A stretch of DNA of 64,000 nt, taken from assembly GCF_902705875.1 (NCBI RefSeq), contig NZ_CACSIK010000001.1:1-64000 (forward strand). The letters are read 5' to 3'. A program made the position numbers and the translations under genes. Source of the stretch: Zhongshania aliphaticivorans (GTDB lineage Bacteria > Pseudomonadota > Gammaproteobacteria > Pseudomonadales > Spongiibacteraceae). How positions within the stretch are numbered: the first letter of the stretch is position 1; each line of letters opens with the position of its first letter. The notes below the pieces were generated by a model. The model was not told the DNA's origin. It saw only the letters and a list, made by a program, of their open reading frames with translations, and searched no databases. Shown one piece after another: positions 28,299 through 38,434 of the stretch.

Positions 28299-29333
28299 TT
28301 AAAGGAAGCAGTCGGCCATGACTTCCATAGCTTCGGGTTGTGCGCAATTGAGCAGCATAGAATTAATTTCGCCGCGTTGAGATGCCGCCTTCCAATCGGC
28401 GGCGCGCTCGCGTATCCGTGCTTCTGGGCCAACTAGGGCAATCTCGTCTACGAGGGCGTCAGGTATGGCGTTACGGGCATCGTCTTTTTTGCCCGCTAAG
28501 TATAAGTCTTGCACCTGCTCTGCGGCATCGCCGTAACCCATTCGTGTTGCATAGTCGGTGTAAAAGTTCTTACCTTTTGCGCCCATGCCGCCAATGTAAA
28601 GAGCAAGAAAATCTTTAATGAAGTAGCGGCAGCCGTCAATATTGTCATCCATAATAACGCCGACAAAAGGGGCTACATCAAAGTCGGCTTTATTGCGGCC
28701 GCTTTTTTCTAAGCCTTTATTGATACTTGGTTCAAGGACGGAGTATTTTTCTGGGCTCATCCACACAGGGAACACGCCGTCGGCAACTTCAGCGGAGGCC
28801 GAGACTCCGGCAGGCGTAATCGATGCAGTGTAAATGGGAATATTGGGGTCGCCATGCAAAATCGACTTTAATGGCTTGCCTAGCCCCGTTGCGCCAGGTC
28901 CTTTATAGGGCATTTGGTACATGCCGCCATCAAACTCCACCGGTCCTTGGCGTTCGAAGATTGTCTTCATGATTTTAATGTATTCGCGGGTCCGAGTGAC
29001 GGGCTTGCCGTAGGGTACGCCATGCCAGCCTTCTACAACCTGGGGGCCTGAGGCGCCAAGACCGACAATAAAGCGACCGCCAGAGAGTTGGTCAAGACTC
29101 ATGGCGGTCATGGCGCACATAGCAGGCGTGCGCGCAGGCATTTGCATAATCGCGGTGCCCACTTTTATCGTACTCGTTTGCGCTAGTATCCAGGCCGCCG
29201 GTGACACGGCGTCTGAGCCATAGGCCTCAGCGGTCCAAACAGAATCGAAGCCGAGGGTTTCGGCCTGCTTGACGGTATCCATTGGTAGCGATAGTTTGGC
29301 GCCAGAGTAGCCAAGTAGTAGTCCTAGTTTCAT
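28299..29333 (-). CDS. LLM-class flavin-dependent oxidoreductase
   Basis: 344 residues from the ATG at 29333 (MKLGLLLGYSGAKL). TIM-barrel of the bacterial luciferase/F420-dependent type, with FDSVWTAEAYGSDAVSP near the N terminus, SGGRFIVGLGASGPQVVEGWHG, and IPIYTASITPAGVSASAEVADGVFPVWMS. Closest in pattern to F420-dependent LLM proteins annotated in actinobacteria and marine proteobacteria; cofactor (FMN or F420) and substrate are not determined by the sequence. rraA is its upstream neighbour on the same strand, 56 bp away. Confidence 0.88.
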   Translation of the reverse strand: MKLGLLLGYSGAKLSLPMDTVKQAETLGFDSVWTAEAYGSDAVSPAAWILAQTSTIKVGTAIMQMPARTPAMCAMTAMSLDQLSGGRFIVGLGASGPQVVEGWHGVPYGKPVTRTREYIKIMKTIFERQGPVEFDGGMYQMPYKGPGATGLGKPLKSILHGDPNIPIYTASITPAGVSASAEVADGVFPVWMSPEKYSVLEPSINKGLEKSGRNKADFDVAPFVGVIMDDNIDGCRYFIKDFLALYIGGMGAKGKNFYTDYATRMGYGDAAEQVQDLYLAGKKDDARNAIPDALVDEIALVGPEARIRERAADWKAASQRGEINSMLLNCAQPEAMEVMADCFL

Positions 29334-29389
29334 GTGTGTCTCCCACAAGTGGTTTTATTGTTAGTGTCTGAGGGTAAGTCGCAGTAAAT

Positions 29390-29875
29390 TTATGGCGTTT
29401 CTAAGGGTTCTGATGACACGATGATGCCAGTTAGATCCGCATATAAATAGTCGCCTGCAGCAAGGGTAGTTCCGCCGAACTCCAGTTGGATGTCACAGCG
29501 GCCATCGCCGAGTTTTTCTGTTTTACGCGGTACGCTGCCTAGCGCCATGATGCCCAGTGGCATAATGGCTATTTCTTCTACGTCGCGTAGATAGCCGTAA
29601 ATCACAATGCCGGCCCAGCCGTTATCGACGGCAGCTTTGGCAAGATTGTCGCCCAGTAGTGAGCGTCGTGGAGAGGCACCGCCATCGACGACGAGAACGC
29701 GGCCTTTGCCGGCTTCTTTAACGCGTTCTGCTACCTTGGAGTTGTCTTCAAAGCATTTTATGGTGGCAATTTGGCCGCTGAAATTTTGGTTGCCGCCATA
29801 ATGACGAAACGGGCCTTCAATAACGCGTACTTTGTCGCCATATTCGTCGCACAAATCGGGTGTAGATACTGACAC
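29390..29875 (-). CDS. rraA: RraA family protein (regulator of RNase E / HMG aldolase fold)
   Basis: 161 residues, the length of RraA. TPDLCDEYGDKVRV at the start, FSGQIATIKCFEDNSKV, VLVVDGGASPRRSLLGDNLAKAAVDNGWAGIVIYGYLRDVEEI with the GD and RD motifs of the RraA/HMG-aldolase fold. In E. coli it binds RNase E; other homologues are aldolases, and several marine annotations give the aldolase name. Function is therefore one of two. Confidence 0.93.
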   Translation of the reverse strand: MSVSTPDLCDEYGDKVRVIEGPFRHYGGNQNFSGQIATIKCFEDNSKVAERVKEAGKGRVLVVDGGASPRRSLLGDNLAKAAVDNGWAGIVIYGYLRDVEEIAIMPLGIMALGSVPRKTEKLGDGRCDIQLEFGGTTLAAGDYLYADLTGIIVSSEPLETP

Positions 29876-30010
29876 CGTAGCCTCCGTAGATTTACATTTG
29901 AAAACTGCTAACTTGGAATCTTACAAATTAGCGCAATTGGTTCAGATTTCCTAGCATGTTGCGCCAAGAGTCTAGGGCTAATAAACGCTAAGTTTTGTTT
30001 TTGAGCGCTT

Positions 30011-30574
30011 TTAGCTGGTCACTATGTCTAGGTGTGCGACATCAATATCACTATCAAGGTAGGCCATGCCCAATTTATTTAGATACTCTAAACGGTCTGC
30101 CTTCATTAAATCTATTTCAGGTATACCAAAGCCGTGGGCTTGGTAAATACTGGCGAGATAGGCCATAAAGTTTTCACCTTCTTTGACCAGCAATAAGCTC
30201 GCTGCACCCACGTCGGGTTTAACCTTGGCATTTAAGGCTTCGGGTAGCGTTGCTGAAAATACAACGGCTTGTTCGCTGCCTTCAATGCGCACGCTGCGGT
30301 TGCGCACGGTTTGTTCTGCCCAGTAGTAGGCCAATTCCTTACTTTGAGTGAGAAAAACCGGCTCGATAGATTCGGTGTAGCTATTGCCTATGGTGGCCAT
30401 GGTTTTTTTTGCTGCGGCTTTAATCTCTTTGTCGCCAGAGCGCTTTAAGCCATGTTCTTTGATGGAATCAGCGAGTGCTGACGAAGTGCCGTGATACCAA
30501 ATGTTACTGGTGGCAAATCCTTGCTCGCTCAACAGCGCTTTAGCGTCTTTAATGGAGTCGGGTATATCAGCCAT
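30011..30574 (-). CDS. Uncharacterised protein with an ADP-ribosyltransferase-like N-terminal motif
   Basis: 187 residues from MADIPDS. I do not recognise a named family. The segment IWYHGTSSALADSIKEHGLKR resembles the NAD-binding first motif (Y-H-G-T-S...I...G-L) shared by PARP, Tpt1/KptA and DarT-like ADP-ribosyltransferases, and VFLTQSKELAYYWAE resembles their second motif with the conserved Tyr. No sure third-motif residue could be picked. It stands alone between rraA and aceA and has no visible antitoxin partner. Confidence 0.6.
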   Translation of the reverse strand: MADIPDSIKDAKALLSEQGFATSNIWYHGTSSALADSIKEHGLKRSGDKEIKAAAKKTMATIGNSYTESIEPVFLTQSKELAYYWAEQTVRNRSVRIEGSEQAVVFSATLPEALNAKVKPDVGAASLLLVKEGENFMAYLASIYQAHGFGIPEIDLMKADRLEYLNKLGMAYLDSDIDVAHLDIVTS

Positions 30575-30701
30575 AATTGAAATCACTTAGTCAGATTGAG
30601 GATGGGAGATCATGGATTTTAGCGTAAAACGCTTTTTGATTCTTCGTATCGTTAGGGTGTATCCATTTTGTGTTGAATTGGATCTATGGTTTGAGTACAA
30701 A

Positions 30702-30733
30702 AAAGGCGGCCACTTCTAAAAGAGGCCGCCTTT
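30702..30733 (-). terminator. Terminator of aceA
   Basis: AAAGGCGGCC (30702-30711) pairs perfectly with GGCCGCCTTT (30724-30733) around a 12-nt loop. On the minus strand the stem is followed by a T run, placing it correctly about 75 bp after the aceA stop. Confidence 0.9.
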
Positions 30734-30808
30734 AATGTCATCGTCAGATAATTAGCTTGGTGATCTAACTGCTATCGCCAAGCTAGTTTTCTGAAAACCA
30801 AGTGCAAC

Positions 30809-32407
30809 TTAGTTGAACTGGTTTGATGTGTTTTTCGCGCCGCCAGCTTTAAGGGCGTTTTCACCAGCGTAGTATTCTTTGTGGTCGTCACCCATATCTG
30901 AACCAGACATGTTTTGGTGCTTAACACAGGCAATACCCTGACGAATTTCTTTGCGCTGTACGCCTTTAACGTAACCGAGCATACCCTCTTCACCGAAGTA
31001 CTCTTTGGCGAGGTTGTCAGTAGACAGTGCCGCAGTGTGGTAAGTAGGCAGAGTGATCAAGTGGTGGAATACGTTCGCTTCGCGGGCAGTATCGGCCTGG
31101 AAGGTCTTGATGCGAGCGTCAGCTGCTGCAGCAAGCTCAGACTCGTCGTATTCAGCACTCATCAGGCTTGCGCGATCATAGGCAGAAACGTCTTGTCCTG
31201 CTTCAACCATTGCATCATATGCTTGCTGGCGGAAGTTCAGCGTCCAGTTGAAAGAAGGTGAGTTGTTGTAAACCAGTTTTGCATCTGGGTGAACTTTACG
31301 AACGTCATCCATCATGCCTTTGATTTCGTGAACAGTCGGTACTGCTGTTTCAATCCACAGCAGGTCAGCACCGGCATTGATCGCTTCGATACAATCGAAT
31401 ACGCAACGCTCGTGGCCAGTACCTGGACGGAATTGGTATAGACCAGAAGGCAGACGCTTAGGACGAACCAGTTTGCCGCCGCGGTTAAAGACAACATCGC
31501 CTTCAGCCATGTCAGCTACGTCGATTTCTTCAACGTCTAGGAAAGAGTTGTAAACGTCACCTTGGTCGCCTGGCTCTTTAACAACCGCGATTTCTTTAGT
31601 CAGGCCAGCACCTTCAGAGTCAGTACGTGCAACGATAAGACCGTTGTCGACACCCAGTTCCAAGAAAGCGTAACGCAGTGCGCGAAGCTTAGTGTGGAAG
31701 TCAGCGTGAGGTACAGTTACTTTACCGTCTTGGTGACCACATTGCTTTTCATCGGCAACTTGGTTTTCGATCTGTAGGCAGCAAGCACCGGCTTCGATCA
31801 TTTGCTTAGCCATCAGGTAAGTGGCTTCAGCATTACCGAAACCCGCATCGATATCAGCAACGATAGGCACTACGTGAGTAACGTGGTTGTCGATTTGGTC
31901 TTGAATCTTAGCTTCTTCAGCGCTATCGCCAGCTTCACGAGCTGCGTCTAGGGCGCGGAATAGGCCGCCCAATTCACGTGCGTCAGCTTGACGAAGGAAG
32001 GTGTACAATTCTCTAACCAAGTCAGCAACAGAGGTTTTCTCGTGCATTGATTGGTCAGGTAAAGGACCGAACTCAGAGCGCAGTGCAGCAACCATCCAGC
32101 CAGACAGGTACAAGTAGCGACGATCAGTTTGGCCGTTGAAATGTTTCTTAATAGAAATCATTTTTTGTTGGCCGATAAAGCCGTGCCAGCAGCCCAAAGA
32201 TTGGGTGTACTTGGTTTTGTCAGCGTCAAACGCCGCCATATCTGCGCGCATGATATCGGCAGTGTATTTAGCGATATCTAGGCCAGTTTTGAATTTGTTC
32301 TGGGCACGCATGCGTGCTGCAGATTCGGGGTTGATGGCGTCCCAGCTGCTACCTGCCTGTTCTTTAAGAGCGGCAACTGCTTGGATGTCTGCTTGTAGAG
32401 TTGACAT
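30809..32407 (-). CDS. aceA: Isocitrate lyase (long form)
   Basis: 532 residues, the long Pseudomonas/Acinetobacter-type enzyme rather than the roughly 430-residue enteric one. Motifs: WHGFIGQQKMISIKKHFNG, VPIVADIDAGFGNAEATYLMAKQMIEAG, the catalytic Cys in KQCGHQDGK, and VYNNSPSFNWTLNFRQQAYD. It splits isocitrate to glyoxylate and succinate. Divergent from glcB across a 329-bp control region. Confidence 0.97.
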   Translation of the reverse strand: MSTLQADIQAVAALKEQAGSSWDAINPESAARMRAQNKFKTGLDIAKYTADIMRADMAAFDADKTKYTQSLGCWHGFIGQQKMISIKKHFNGQTDRRYLYLSGWMVAALRSEFGPLPDQSMHEKTSVADLVRELYTFLRQADARELGGLFRALDAAREAGDSAEEAKIQDQIDNHVTHVVPIVADIDAGFGNAEATYLMAKQMIEAGACCLQIENQVADEKQCGHQDGKVTVPHADFHTKLRALRYAFLELGVDNGLIVARTDSEGAGLTKEIAVVKEPGDQGDVYNSFLDVEEIDVADMAEGDVVFNRGGKLVRPKRLPSGLYQFRPGTGHERCVFDCIEAINAGADLLWIETAVPTVHEIKGMMDDVRKVHPDAKLVYNNSPSFNWTLNFRQQAYDAMVEAGQDVSAYDRASLMSAEYDESELAAAADARIKTFQADTAREANVFHHLITLPTYHTAALSTDNLAKEYFGEEGMLGYVKGVQRKEIRQGIACVKHQNMSGSDMGDDHKEYYAGENALKAGGAKNTSNQFN

Positions 32408-32544
32408 ATGTGGTCCCTATTTTGTTGCTTGTTGGGTGATTTAACGCTGGCTAGTGTACGCGTGGCGGTTTAATTTTTCTAATTTATACTTATTATGCCC
32501 ACTATTTTTTTTGAGAATGACGGTTTGCACGTTGCCCATAGAGC

Positions 32545-32606
32545 AGCTATATAGCTACATAACGAGATAACTGCAAATAAATAGTGGTGAGCGGGTGGCT
32601 ATATAG
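32545..32606. promoter_or_regulatory. Repeated palindromic element in the aceA-glcB control region
   Basis: The 329-bp gap (32408-32736) between the divergent aceA and glcB genes holds a perfect 12-bp palindrome AGCTATATAGCT (32545-32556) and a second copy of its core GCTATATAG at 32598-32606, 52 bp (about five helical turns) away. The spacing suits a regulator binding the same face of DNA. Otherwise the gap is A/T rich and shows an AAGGAG ribosome site before glcB. Confidence 0.4.
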
Positions 32607-32736
32607 ATGCTTAGCTACACGAAGTATTCACAGCGGGAATAGCAGTGATAATATGGATAAATTTGCAGAATTATCCTCAGCTGCTAGGATAGTCATCTAA
32701 TTTTTTGCCAAATTTTGATCATATAAAGGAGTATTT

Positions 32737-34920
32737 ATGTCCTCGGCCATTTCCAGAGTGCAGCACAGCGGTCTTCACATTGCTGATGTACTTTATCGTT
32801 TGGTTAATGATGAAATTGCTCCGGGCACTGGAGTAAGTCCCGATACATTTTGGGCTGCAATGGCGGAAATTTTAAAGGATTTAGCGCCAAAGAATCGTGA
32901 TTTGTTGCAAAAGCGTGAGCAGATTCAGGCGCAGATAGATGAGTGGCATCGCGCTAATACTGGAAAATTTGATGCGGCGCAGTACAAGGCGTTTTTAGAA
33001 GAGATTAATTATTTGCTGCCAGAGCCTGCGGACTTTAATGCAGCAACAGAAAATGTCGACCAAGAGATAGCAACACTGGCTGGGCCACAGTTAGTTGTAC
33101 CGGTCATGAATGCACGATATGCACTTAATGCGGCAAATGCGCGTTGGGGTAGCCTATACGATGCTTTATATGGCACCAATGTAATCCCTGAGACTGACGG
33201 CGCAGATAAAGGTAAAGGTTATAACCCTGTGCGCGGCGCAAAAGTAATTGCGTATGCGCGTCAATTTCTTGATCAACACGCTAGTTTGAGTGCCGGTAGT
33301 CACGCAGATGCAACGCTATATAGTGTGGTTGATGGCGCTTTGGCTGTGACCTTGGCGGACGGTAGCGTTAGTGGTTTGGCCGATCCTTCGCAGTTTGTGG
33401 GTTATCTTGGTGACGCAAAAGCGCCAAGCAATATTTTGTTAATCAACAACGGTCTTCATATCGATATTCAAGTTGATGATCAGCACCCCATTGGCAAGGA
33501 CGATCCAGCTCGCGTTAAAGACGTTGTTTTGGAATCTGCGCTAACGACTATCCAGGATTGTGAAGACTCTGTTGCTGCCGTGGATGCAGACGATAAGGTT
33601 GAAGTTTATCGCAATTGGCTGGGGCTGATGAAAGGCGATTTGCAAGAAGCCTTTATGAAAGGCGGCAAAGAGTTGGTTCGTACTTTAGCGGCTGACCGCG
33701 TTTTCACCGCAGCGGCGGGTGGTGAGACGGTTCTACATGGCCGCAGCTTGTTATTAGTGCGTAATGTTGGTCACTTAATGACTAATGGCGCCATTATTGA
33801 TGCCGATGGCAACGAAGTACCCGAAGGTATTATGGATGCCATGGTGACCGTGTTGGCCGCCATGCACGACTTAAAACAAACGGGTGCATTGCGCAACTCT
33901 CGAGCTGGTAGCGTCTATATAGTTAAGCCAAAAATGCATGGTCCTGAAGAAGTGGCCTTTGCTGCAGAGTTGTTTTCACGAGTTGAAGACGCCCTAGGCC
34001 TTGCCCGTAATACCCTAAAAATTGGCATTATGGATGAAGAGCGCCGTACCACGGTTAACTTAAAAGCCTGTATTGCCGCCGTGCCTGAGCGCGTTATTTT
34101 CATTAATACCGGTTTCCTAGATCGCACGGGTGATGAAATTCACACCAGCATGGAAGCGGGTCCGTTTGTTCGTAAAGCTGATATGAAGCAGCAGGCTTGG
34201 ATCAAGGCCTACGAAGATTGGAACGTCGATATTGGTCTGGCGTGTGGGTTAAGTGGTCACGCTCAAATTGGTAAAGGTATGTGGGCCATGCCAGACGAAA
34301 TGGCCGCAATGATGGAGGCTAAAATTGGTCACCCACAAGCCGGTGCAAACTGCGCTTGGGTACCATCGCCAACGGCAGCCACACTTCACGTGATGCACTA
34401 CCATCAGGTGAATGTTCTGTCTGTGCAAGAGCAGTTGGCTAGCCGTCAGCGTGCAGCCTTAGACGATATTCTTACTATCCCCGTCGCGGAAAACCCCAAT
34501 TGGAGCGCCGAAGAAATCCAGCAAGAACTGGATAATAACGCGCAGGGTATGCTGGGTTATGTAGTGCGCTGGATCGACAACGGCGTGGGTTGTTCTAAAG
34601 TGCCAGATATCAATGATGTTGGCTTGATGGAAGACCGCGCCACGCTGCGTATTTCTAGTCAGCACATTGCTAATTGGCTGCGTCATGGCGTGTGCACAGA
34701 AGCTCAGGTACTTGAAACCCTCAAGCGAATGGCTGCGGTTGTTGATCGTCAGAACGCAAGCGACCCAGGGTATACGCCAATGGCAAATGATTTTGATGGT
34801 AGCGTCGCGTTTCAGGCTGCCTTGGAATTAGTGCTTAAGGGGTGTGAGCAACCAAGTGGTTACACAGAACCCGTTTTGCATCGCCGCCGTATTGAGTACA
34901 AAGCACAGCTTGTGGGCTAA
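32737..34920 (+). CDS. glcB: Malate synthase G
   Basis: 727 residues, the monomeric G form. [45 protein letters not shown], the [14 protein letters not shown] region, [11 protein letters not shown] and [24 protein letters not shown] are all present. It condenses glyoxylate with acetyl-CoA, completing the glyoxylate shunt opened by aceA. A terminator follows. Confidence 0.98.
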   Translation: MSSAISRVQHSGLHIADVLYRLVNDEIAPGTGVSPDTFWAAMAEILKDLAPKNRDLLQKREQIQAQIDEWHRANTGKFDAAQYKAFLEEINYLLPEPADFNAATENVDQEIATLAGPQLVVPVMNARYALNAANARWGSLYDALYGTNVIPETDGADKGKGYNPVRGAKVIAYARQFLDQHASLSAGSHADATLYSVVDGALAVTLADGSVSGLADPSQFVGYLGDAKAPSNILLINNGLHIDIQVDDQHPIGKDDPARVKDVVLESALTTIQDCEDSVAAVDADDKVEVYRNWLGLMKGDLQEAFMKGGKELVRTLAADRVFTAAAGGETVLHGRSLLLVRNVGHLMTNGAIIDADGNEVPEGIMDAMVTVLAAMHDLKQTGALRNSRAGSVYIVKPKMHGPEEVAFAAELFSRVEDALGLARNTLKIGIMDEERRTTVNLKACIAAVPERVIFINTGFLDRTGDEIHTSMEAGPFVRKADMKQQAWIKAYEDWNVDIGLACGLSGHAQIGKGMWAMPDEMAAMMEAKIGHPQAGANCAWVPSPTAATLHVMHYHQVNVLSVQEQLASRQRAALDDILTIPVAENPNWSAEEIQQELDNNAQGMLGYVVRWIDNGVGCSKVPDINDVGLMEDRATLRISSQHIANWLRHGVCTEAQVLETLKRMAAVVDRQNASDPGYTPMANDFDGSVAFQAALELVLKGCEQPSGYTEPVLHRRRIEYKAQLVG

Positions 34921-34970
34921 TTTGTACAAACTAAATTGATGTTAGTAGCAGTTTCCTGTCAGTGAGGCTT

Positions 34971-34996
34971 GGCCCGGATTTTCCGGGCCTTTTTTT
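34971..34996 (+). terminator. Terminator of glcB
   Basis: GGCCCGG, loop ATTTT, CCGGGCC, then seven T. A textbook Rho-independent terminator 50 bp after the stop codon. Confidence 0.95.
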
Positions 34997-35106
34997 ATTC
35001 TGCACTCAGCTGAGATTTTAAGGCGCCAGAAGTGGGTGCTGGCAGATTGCTCAAAAAACGCACATAATCACCTTTAATTATTATTTCATGCGGAGTTATT
35101 CTTGCT

Positions 35107-36063
35107 ATGAATCTGTCGCGTATAGATTTAAATCTACTTGTTTATCTCGATGTGCTATTGCGCGAGAAAAATGTGACGCGGGCGGCCGAGCAACTAGGAA
35201 TTACCCAGCCAGCATTGAGTAATGGCTTACGGCGGTTGCGAGATTTGTTTAATGACCCTTTGTTGGTGCGAACCAGTGAGGGCATGACGCCCACTGAGCG
35301 GGCTCTTGAGTTACAACCGCAGGTGCGTACCATCTTGTCGTCGGTAGAGCAGGCTGTGTTACCTGTGTCGGACTTTGAGGTCGCAGAAAGTACGCGGGTT
35401 TTTCGCATTATGGCCAGCGATTATGCTGAGTCAACACTGCTCATGCCCTTACTTTTTAAGCTCAGACAGGAAGCCCCCAATATTACCCTGGATGTGTTAA
35501 CACCCAGTGATGTTACTTTTCAGGACTTAGAGCAGGGCAAAATTGATATGGCGATCAACCGTTTTGATCGTCTGCCCCAGTCGTTTCATCAGGCTACCGT
35601 GTGGCGAGATAGTTTTTCTTGTTTGATGAGTAGTGAAAATTCCGCACTCAATAACTTTGATATGGACGCCTTTTTAGCCGCGCCGCATATTTGGGTTAGT
35701 AAAACCGGCATGGGAGTAGGGCGCGGTATGAGTCAGCGCGATAGTCAGCGACTTGGCTGGGTTGATGAAGCCTTGGCTGAATGCGGCCATGAACGCCAAA
35801 TCCGTGTTTTCACTCGCCACTATCAGGTGGCTGCACTACTCGCTAAACATCCCGATCTTATTGCCACGCTGCCAACTCAGGTGGCGCGCTTGTATGATGA
35901 AGATCCGCGTTTGGCAACACGTAAACCGCCCTTCATGATTATTCCCATTGAATTAAAATTGGCATGGAGCCCGCTTCTACAGCACGATCCTGGTCATATT
36001 TGGTTGCGTCGTCGAATTGTTGAGGTAGGGCAAGAAATAAAAGATCCAGACCGGGCATCATAA
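35107..36063 (+). CDS. LysR-family transcriptional regulator
   Basis: 318 residues with an N-terminal winged HTH (RIDLNLLVYLDVLLREKNVTRAAEQLGITQPALSNGLRRLRDLF, about 5-48) and a type 2 periplasmic-binding effector domain (about 95-300). The N terminus has the NodD/LeuO-subgroup pattern (IDLNLL). Target unknown. It follows glcB in the same direction but behind a strong terminator, so regulation of glcB is possible but unsupported. Confidence 0.9.
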   Translation: MNLSRIDLNLLVYLDVLLREKNVTRAAEQLGITQPALSNGLRRLRDLFNDPLLVRTSEGMTPTERALELQPQVRTILSSVEQAVLPVSDFEVAESTRVFRIMASDYAESTLLMPLLFKLRQEAPNITLDVLTPSDVTFQDLEQGKIDMAINRFDRLPQSFHQATVWRDSFSCLMSSENSALNNFDMDAFLAAPHIWVSKTGMGVGRGMSQRDSQRLGWVDEALAECGHERQIRVFTRHYQVAALLAKHPDLIATLPTQVARLYDEDPRLATRKPPFMIIPIELKLAWSPLLQHDPGHIWLRRRIVEVGQEIKDPDRAS

Positions 36064-36245
36064 ACGTTTATAGATTTAGCTTGCCCGTGGTTCTGAATTT
36101 TGTCTCCGATTTAATTTCAGGCTGGCTCGTCGATATTGCCGAAAAAGGCCTTAATATCGGTCAATTTCCAATAAATTTTGGCTCTTACGTGACCTCATTG
36201 GGTAAAACTGTCATGCTTAGAAACTTATTTTAACGGGAGGCTCCC

Positions 36246-36710
36246 ATGATTATTGCGAATGATTGCGTAGTGGCATTTCACTACACCCTGACTGACGACG
36301 ACGGTGTCGAAATTGATACTTCTAAAGGTCAGGAGCCATTGGCTTATTTACATGGCCACGGCGGTATCATTCCGGGTCTAGAAAATGAGTTGGCAGGCAA
36401 AACCATCGGTGATGCGATGAAAGTAACTGTACAGCCAGCAGATGGCTACGGGGAATTAAACCCAGAATTGATTCAGCCAGTACCTCGTGCGGCGTTTCAA
36501 GGTGTTGACCAGATTGAAGTCGGTATGCAGTTTCAGGCGCAAGGCGCTGGTGGTCAAATGCAGACGGTTGTTGTAAAAGAAGTCGATGACGAAAATGTCA
36601 CGGTAGATGCCAATCATCCACTGGCAGGAAAAGTACTGAATTTTGATGTCAGCATTGAATCAGTACGAGAAGCAAGTGAAGAAGAGTTGACTCACGGTCA
36701 CGCTCACTAA
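36246..36710 (+). CDS. slyD: SlyD-like FKBP-type peptidyl-prolyl isomerase
   Basis: 154 residues. FHYTLTDDDGVEIDTSK, PLAYLHGHGGIIPGLENELAGKTIGD of the FKBP half-sites, with the inserted chaperone flap (about 70-125), and ANHPLAGKVLNFDVSI. The C terminus ends in a short GHAH stretch and lacks the long His/Cys-rich tail of E. coli SlyD, so nickel binding would be reduced. Cytosolic folding helper. Confidence 0.93.
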   Translation: MIIANDCVVAFHYTLTDDDGVEIDTSKGQEPLAYLHGHGGIIPGLENELAGKTIGDAMKVTVQPADGYGELNPELIQPVPRAAFQGVDQIEVGMQFQAQGAGGQMQTVVVKEVDDENVTVDANHPLAGKVLNFDVSIESVREASEEELTHGHAH

Positions 36711-36734
36711 GCACAAGCATCGTAAATAAAGCTA

Positions 36735-36756
36735 CGAGCGTCACGGCTGACGCTCG
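36735..36756. repeat. GC-rich perfect stem-loop after slyD
   Basis: CGAGCGTCA and TGACGCTCG form a 9-bp stem with loop CGGC. No T run follows, so intrinsic termination is unlikely; an mRNA 3'-end stabiliser or REP-like unit is more plausible. The rest of the 287-bp gap to the next gene shows only a ribosome site. Confidence 0.5.
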
Positions 36757-36997
36757 CGGTTCCCCGCTTTAAAAATAATAGGATTAAAATGCAGGTGGAT
36801 TGGATGACTAGCCTGTAGTTATTTATGCCTAAAAATGATCCCGATAACCGAATTAATATGACATGCCCCGCGGCACGATCTATTTCTGTTCTTAGTCAAA
36901 AAGTGTTATTCCTGCATTCCCGCTTCAGCGCTCTCGTTGCACTATTATCGCAGCGAAATCATTGTAGATTTCTTACTAACTAGGAGTAAGTGCCGCC

Positions 36998-38434
36998 GTG
37001 TTTCTACGATCATCCTTATTTGTTATTACCTTAATGCTAGCGCTTTTCAGCCTAAGTGCGTGTACAAGTCAGCCGAGTAACTCAGACTCTGATGGCCAAA
37101 ATTTCAAAGTTGGAACCCCTTCACCAGGCAAGTCTATTGTCTATGTTTTTGATAGAGTGTTTTTTTTGGAAGCCATGCGCCAAGCAAAATTTATGTTGCA
37201 TCTTAATGGCAACGAAATGGGTGAAATGACAAATGATAACTATTACAAGCTAGAAGTTTGGCCTGGTGATTATGAGCTGCTTGAAGTTGTTCCTCGCAGC
37301 CAGTTTTTGTTCATGTCTCGAAATGAGTTTGTGGGCGCAAAGGCAAGGATTGATGTTAGCAAGGCGGGTGAGGTTTATGCCTTAGCCTTTACTTCTGGCG
37401 GATCTACTGGATTAATCCCTTGGGAGAAAGTAGCCACAGAGCTTTCTGAGCGTACTCTGGCTAAGTCTTTCTCTGCCAGTGAAACGGCAAGGGCAAGGCG
37501 ACTGGATGGCGCTAAATGGGAGGGGCCATCTAAGGGTATAAAGCCGCATGGTGTTGGTACTGCCACTTATCCAGATGGTCGCATTTATCGAGGTTTTGTA
37601 GATAAAGGTCAATTGACGGCCCAAGGGCGTTTAGAGTTCTCAGATGGTAGGGTATACAAAGGTCAATATTCTTACGGTGGTGAGCCTAGTGGCCAAGGTT
37701 TGCTTACAGATAAAGAGGGTAATGTCATTTTTGCGGGTAAGTTCTTTCATGGCAAACCTTACGACGGTGCGCGTCTAGAGAACGGCGTTCCCGTATTTAC
37801 AAAGTATCGCTACGGCAAAAAAGTAGAGACTGATCCGCTAATATTGGCTGAGCAGAATGTCGCTAAACAAGATGAAAAGGCGATGGCAAGCGTTGGTCAG
37901 GCGTCTACAAATATTGCCAAAGACATTGAGCGCATCAAAGAAATAAAACGTGATGCACAGCGAGATTTTGATCGGCGTGAAGCTGAGTTTCCTAGTCAGT
38001 GTAAATGCACATTTAAGTTATGCCTTACGCAGAACTACTCTGATCAAAGTTATGAGGAGCGACGTGCGAGGAAGAAGGCTAAGGCTGAGAGGGATCGAGC
38101 TTGCCGAGAGTGGCGTGCAGCAGGTGGCAGCCGTGAAAGCCGGCAGGAAACACTTGAGCGAGATCTTGCGGCTTCAGATCAAGAGTTAGCGTCGCTGCTA
38201 AGCGCATATGAAAAAGCAGAGAAGCGTGATGCGATGCTTCGTCGGCAGAAAGCAGCTGAGCTCGCAAGTACACAAAAAGCACGAATCGCGGAAGCTCAGC
38301 GTAAGCTTGAAATCATGCAGGCTGAGGCCTTGGAAAAGCAAAGAGCGTCATGTCAGGGTAAGGAGCACTATTGTGGCTGCTTTGCTTTTATGTCGAAAGA
38401 GCGTCAGAAAGACGCGCTAAGTTGTACGCAGTAG
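36998..38434 (+). CDS. Lipoprotein with DUF2846-like and MORN-repeat regions
   Basis: 478 residues beginning with GTG, 11 bp after AGGAG. Lipoprotein signal with lipobox LSAC (Cys22). Residues about 45-140 resemble DUF2846 (VYVFDR...LNGNEMGEM...VWPGDYELLEV). Residues about 185-260 hold MORN-type repeats (GTATYPDGRIYRGF, GRLEFSDGRVYKGQY). The C-terminal half is a charged coiled coil broken by cysteine pairs (CKCTFKLC, CQGKEHYCGC). Function unknown; probably a membrane-tethered scaffold or sensor in the envelope. No operon partner. Confidence 0.8.
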   Translation: MFLRSSLFVITLMLALFSLSACTSQPSNSDSDGQNFKVGTPSPGKSIVYVFDRVFFLEAMRQAKFMLHLNGNEMGEMTNDNYYKLEVWPGDYELLEVVPRSQFLFMSRNEFVGAKARIDVSKAGEVYALAFTSGGSTGLIPWEKVATELSERTLAKSFSASETARARRLDGAKWEGPSKGIKPHGVGTATYPDGRIYRGFVDKGQLTAQGRLEFSDGRVYKGQYSYGGEPSGQGLLTDKEGNVIFAGKFFHGKPYDGARLENGVPVFTKYRYGKKVETDPLILAEQNVAKQDEKAMASVGQASTNIAKDIERIKEIKRDAQRDFDRREAEFPSQCKCTFKLCLTQNYSDQSYEERRARKKAKAERDRACREWRAAGGSRESRQETLERDLAASDQELASLLSAYEKAEKRDAMLRRQKAAELASTQKARIAEAQRKLEIMQAEALEKQRASCQGKEHYCGCFAFMSKERQKDALSCTQ

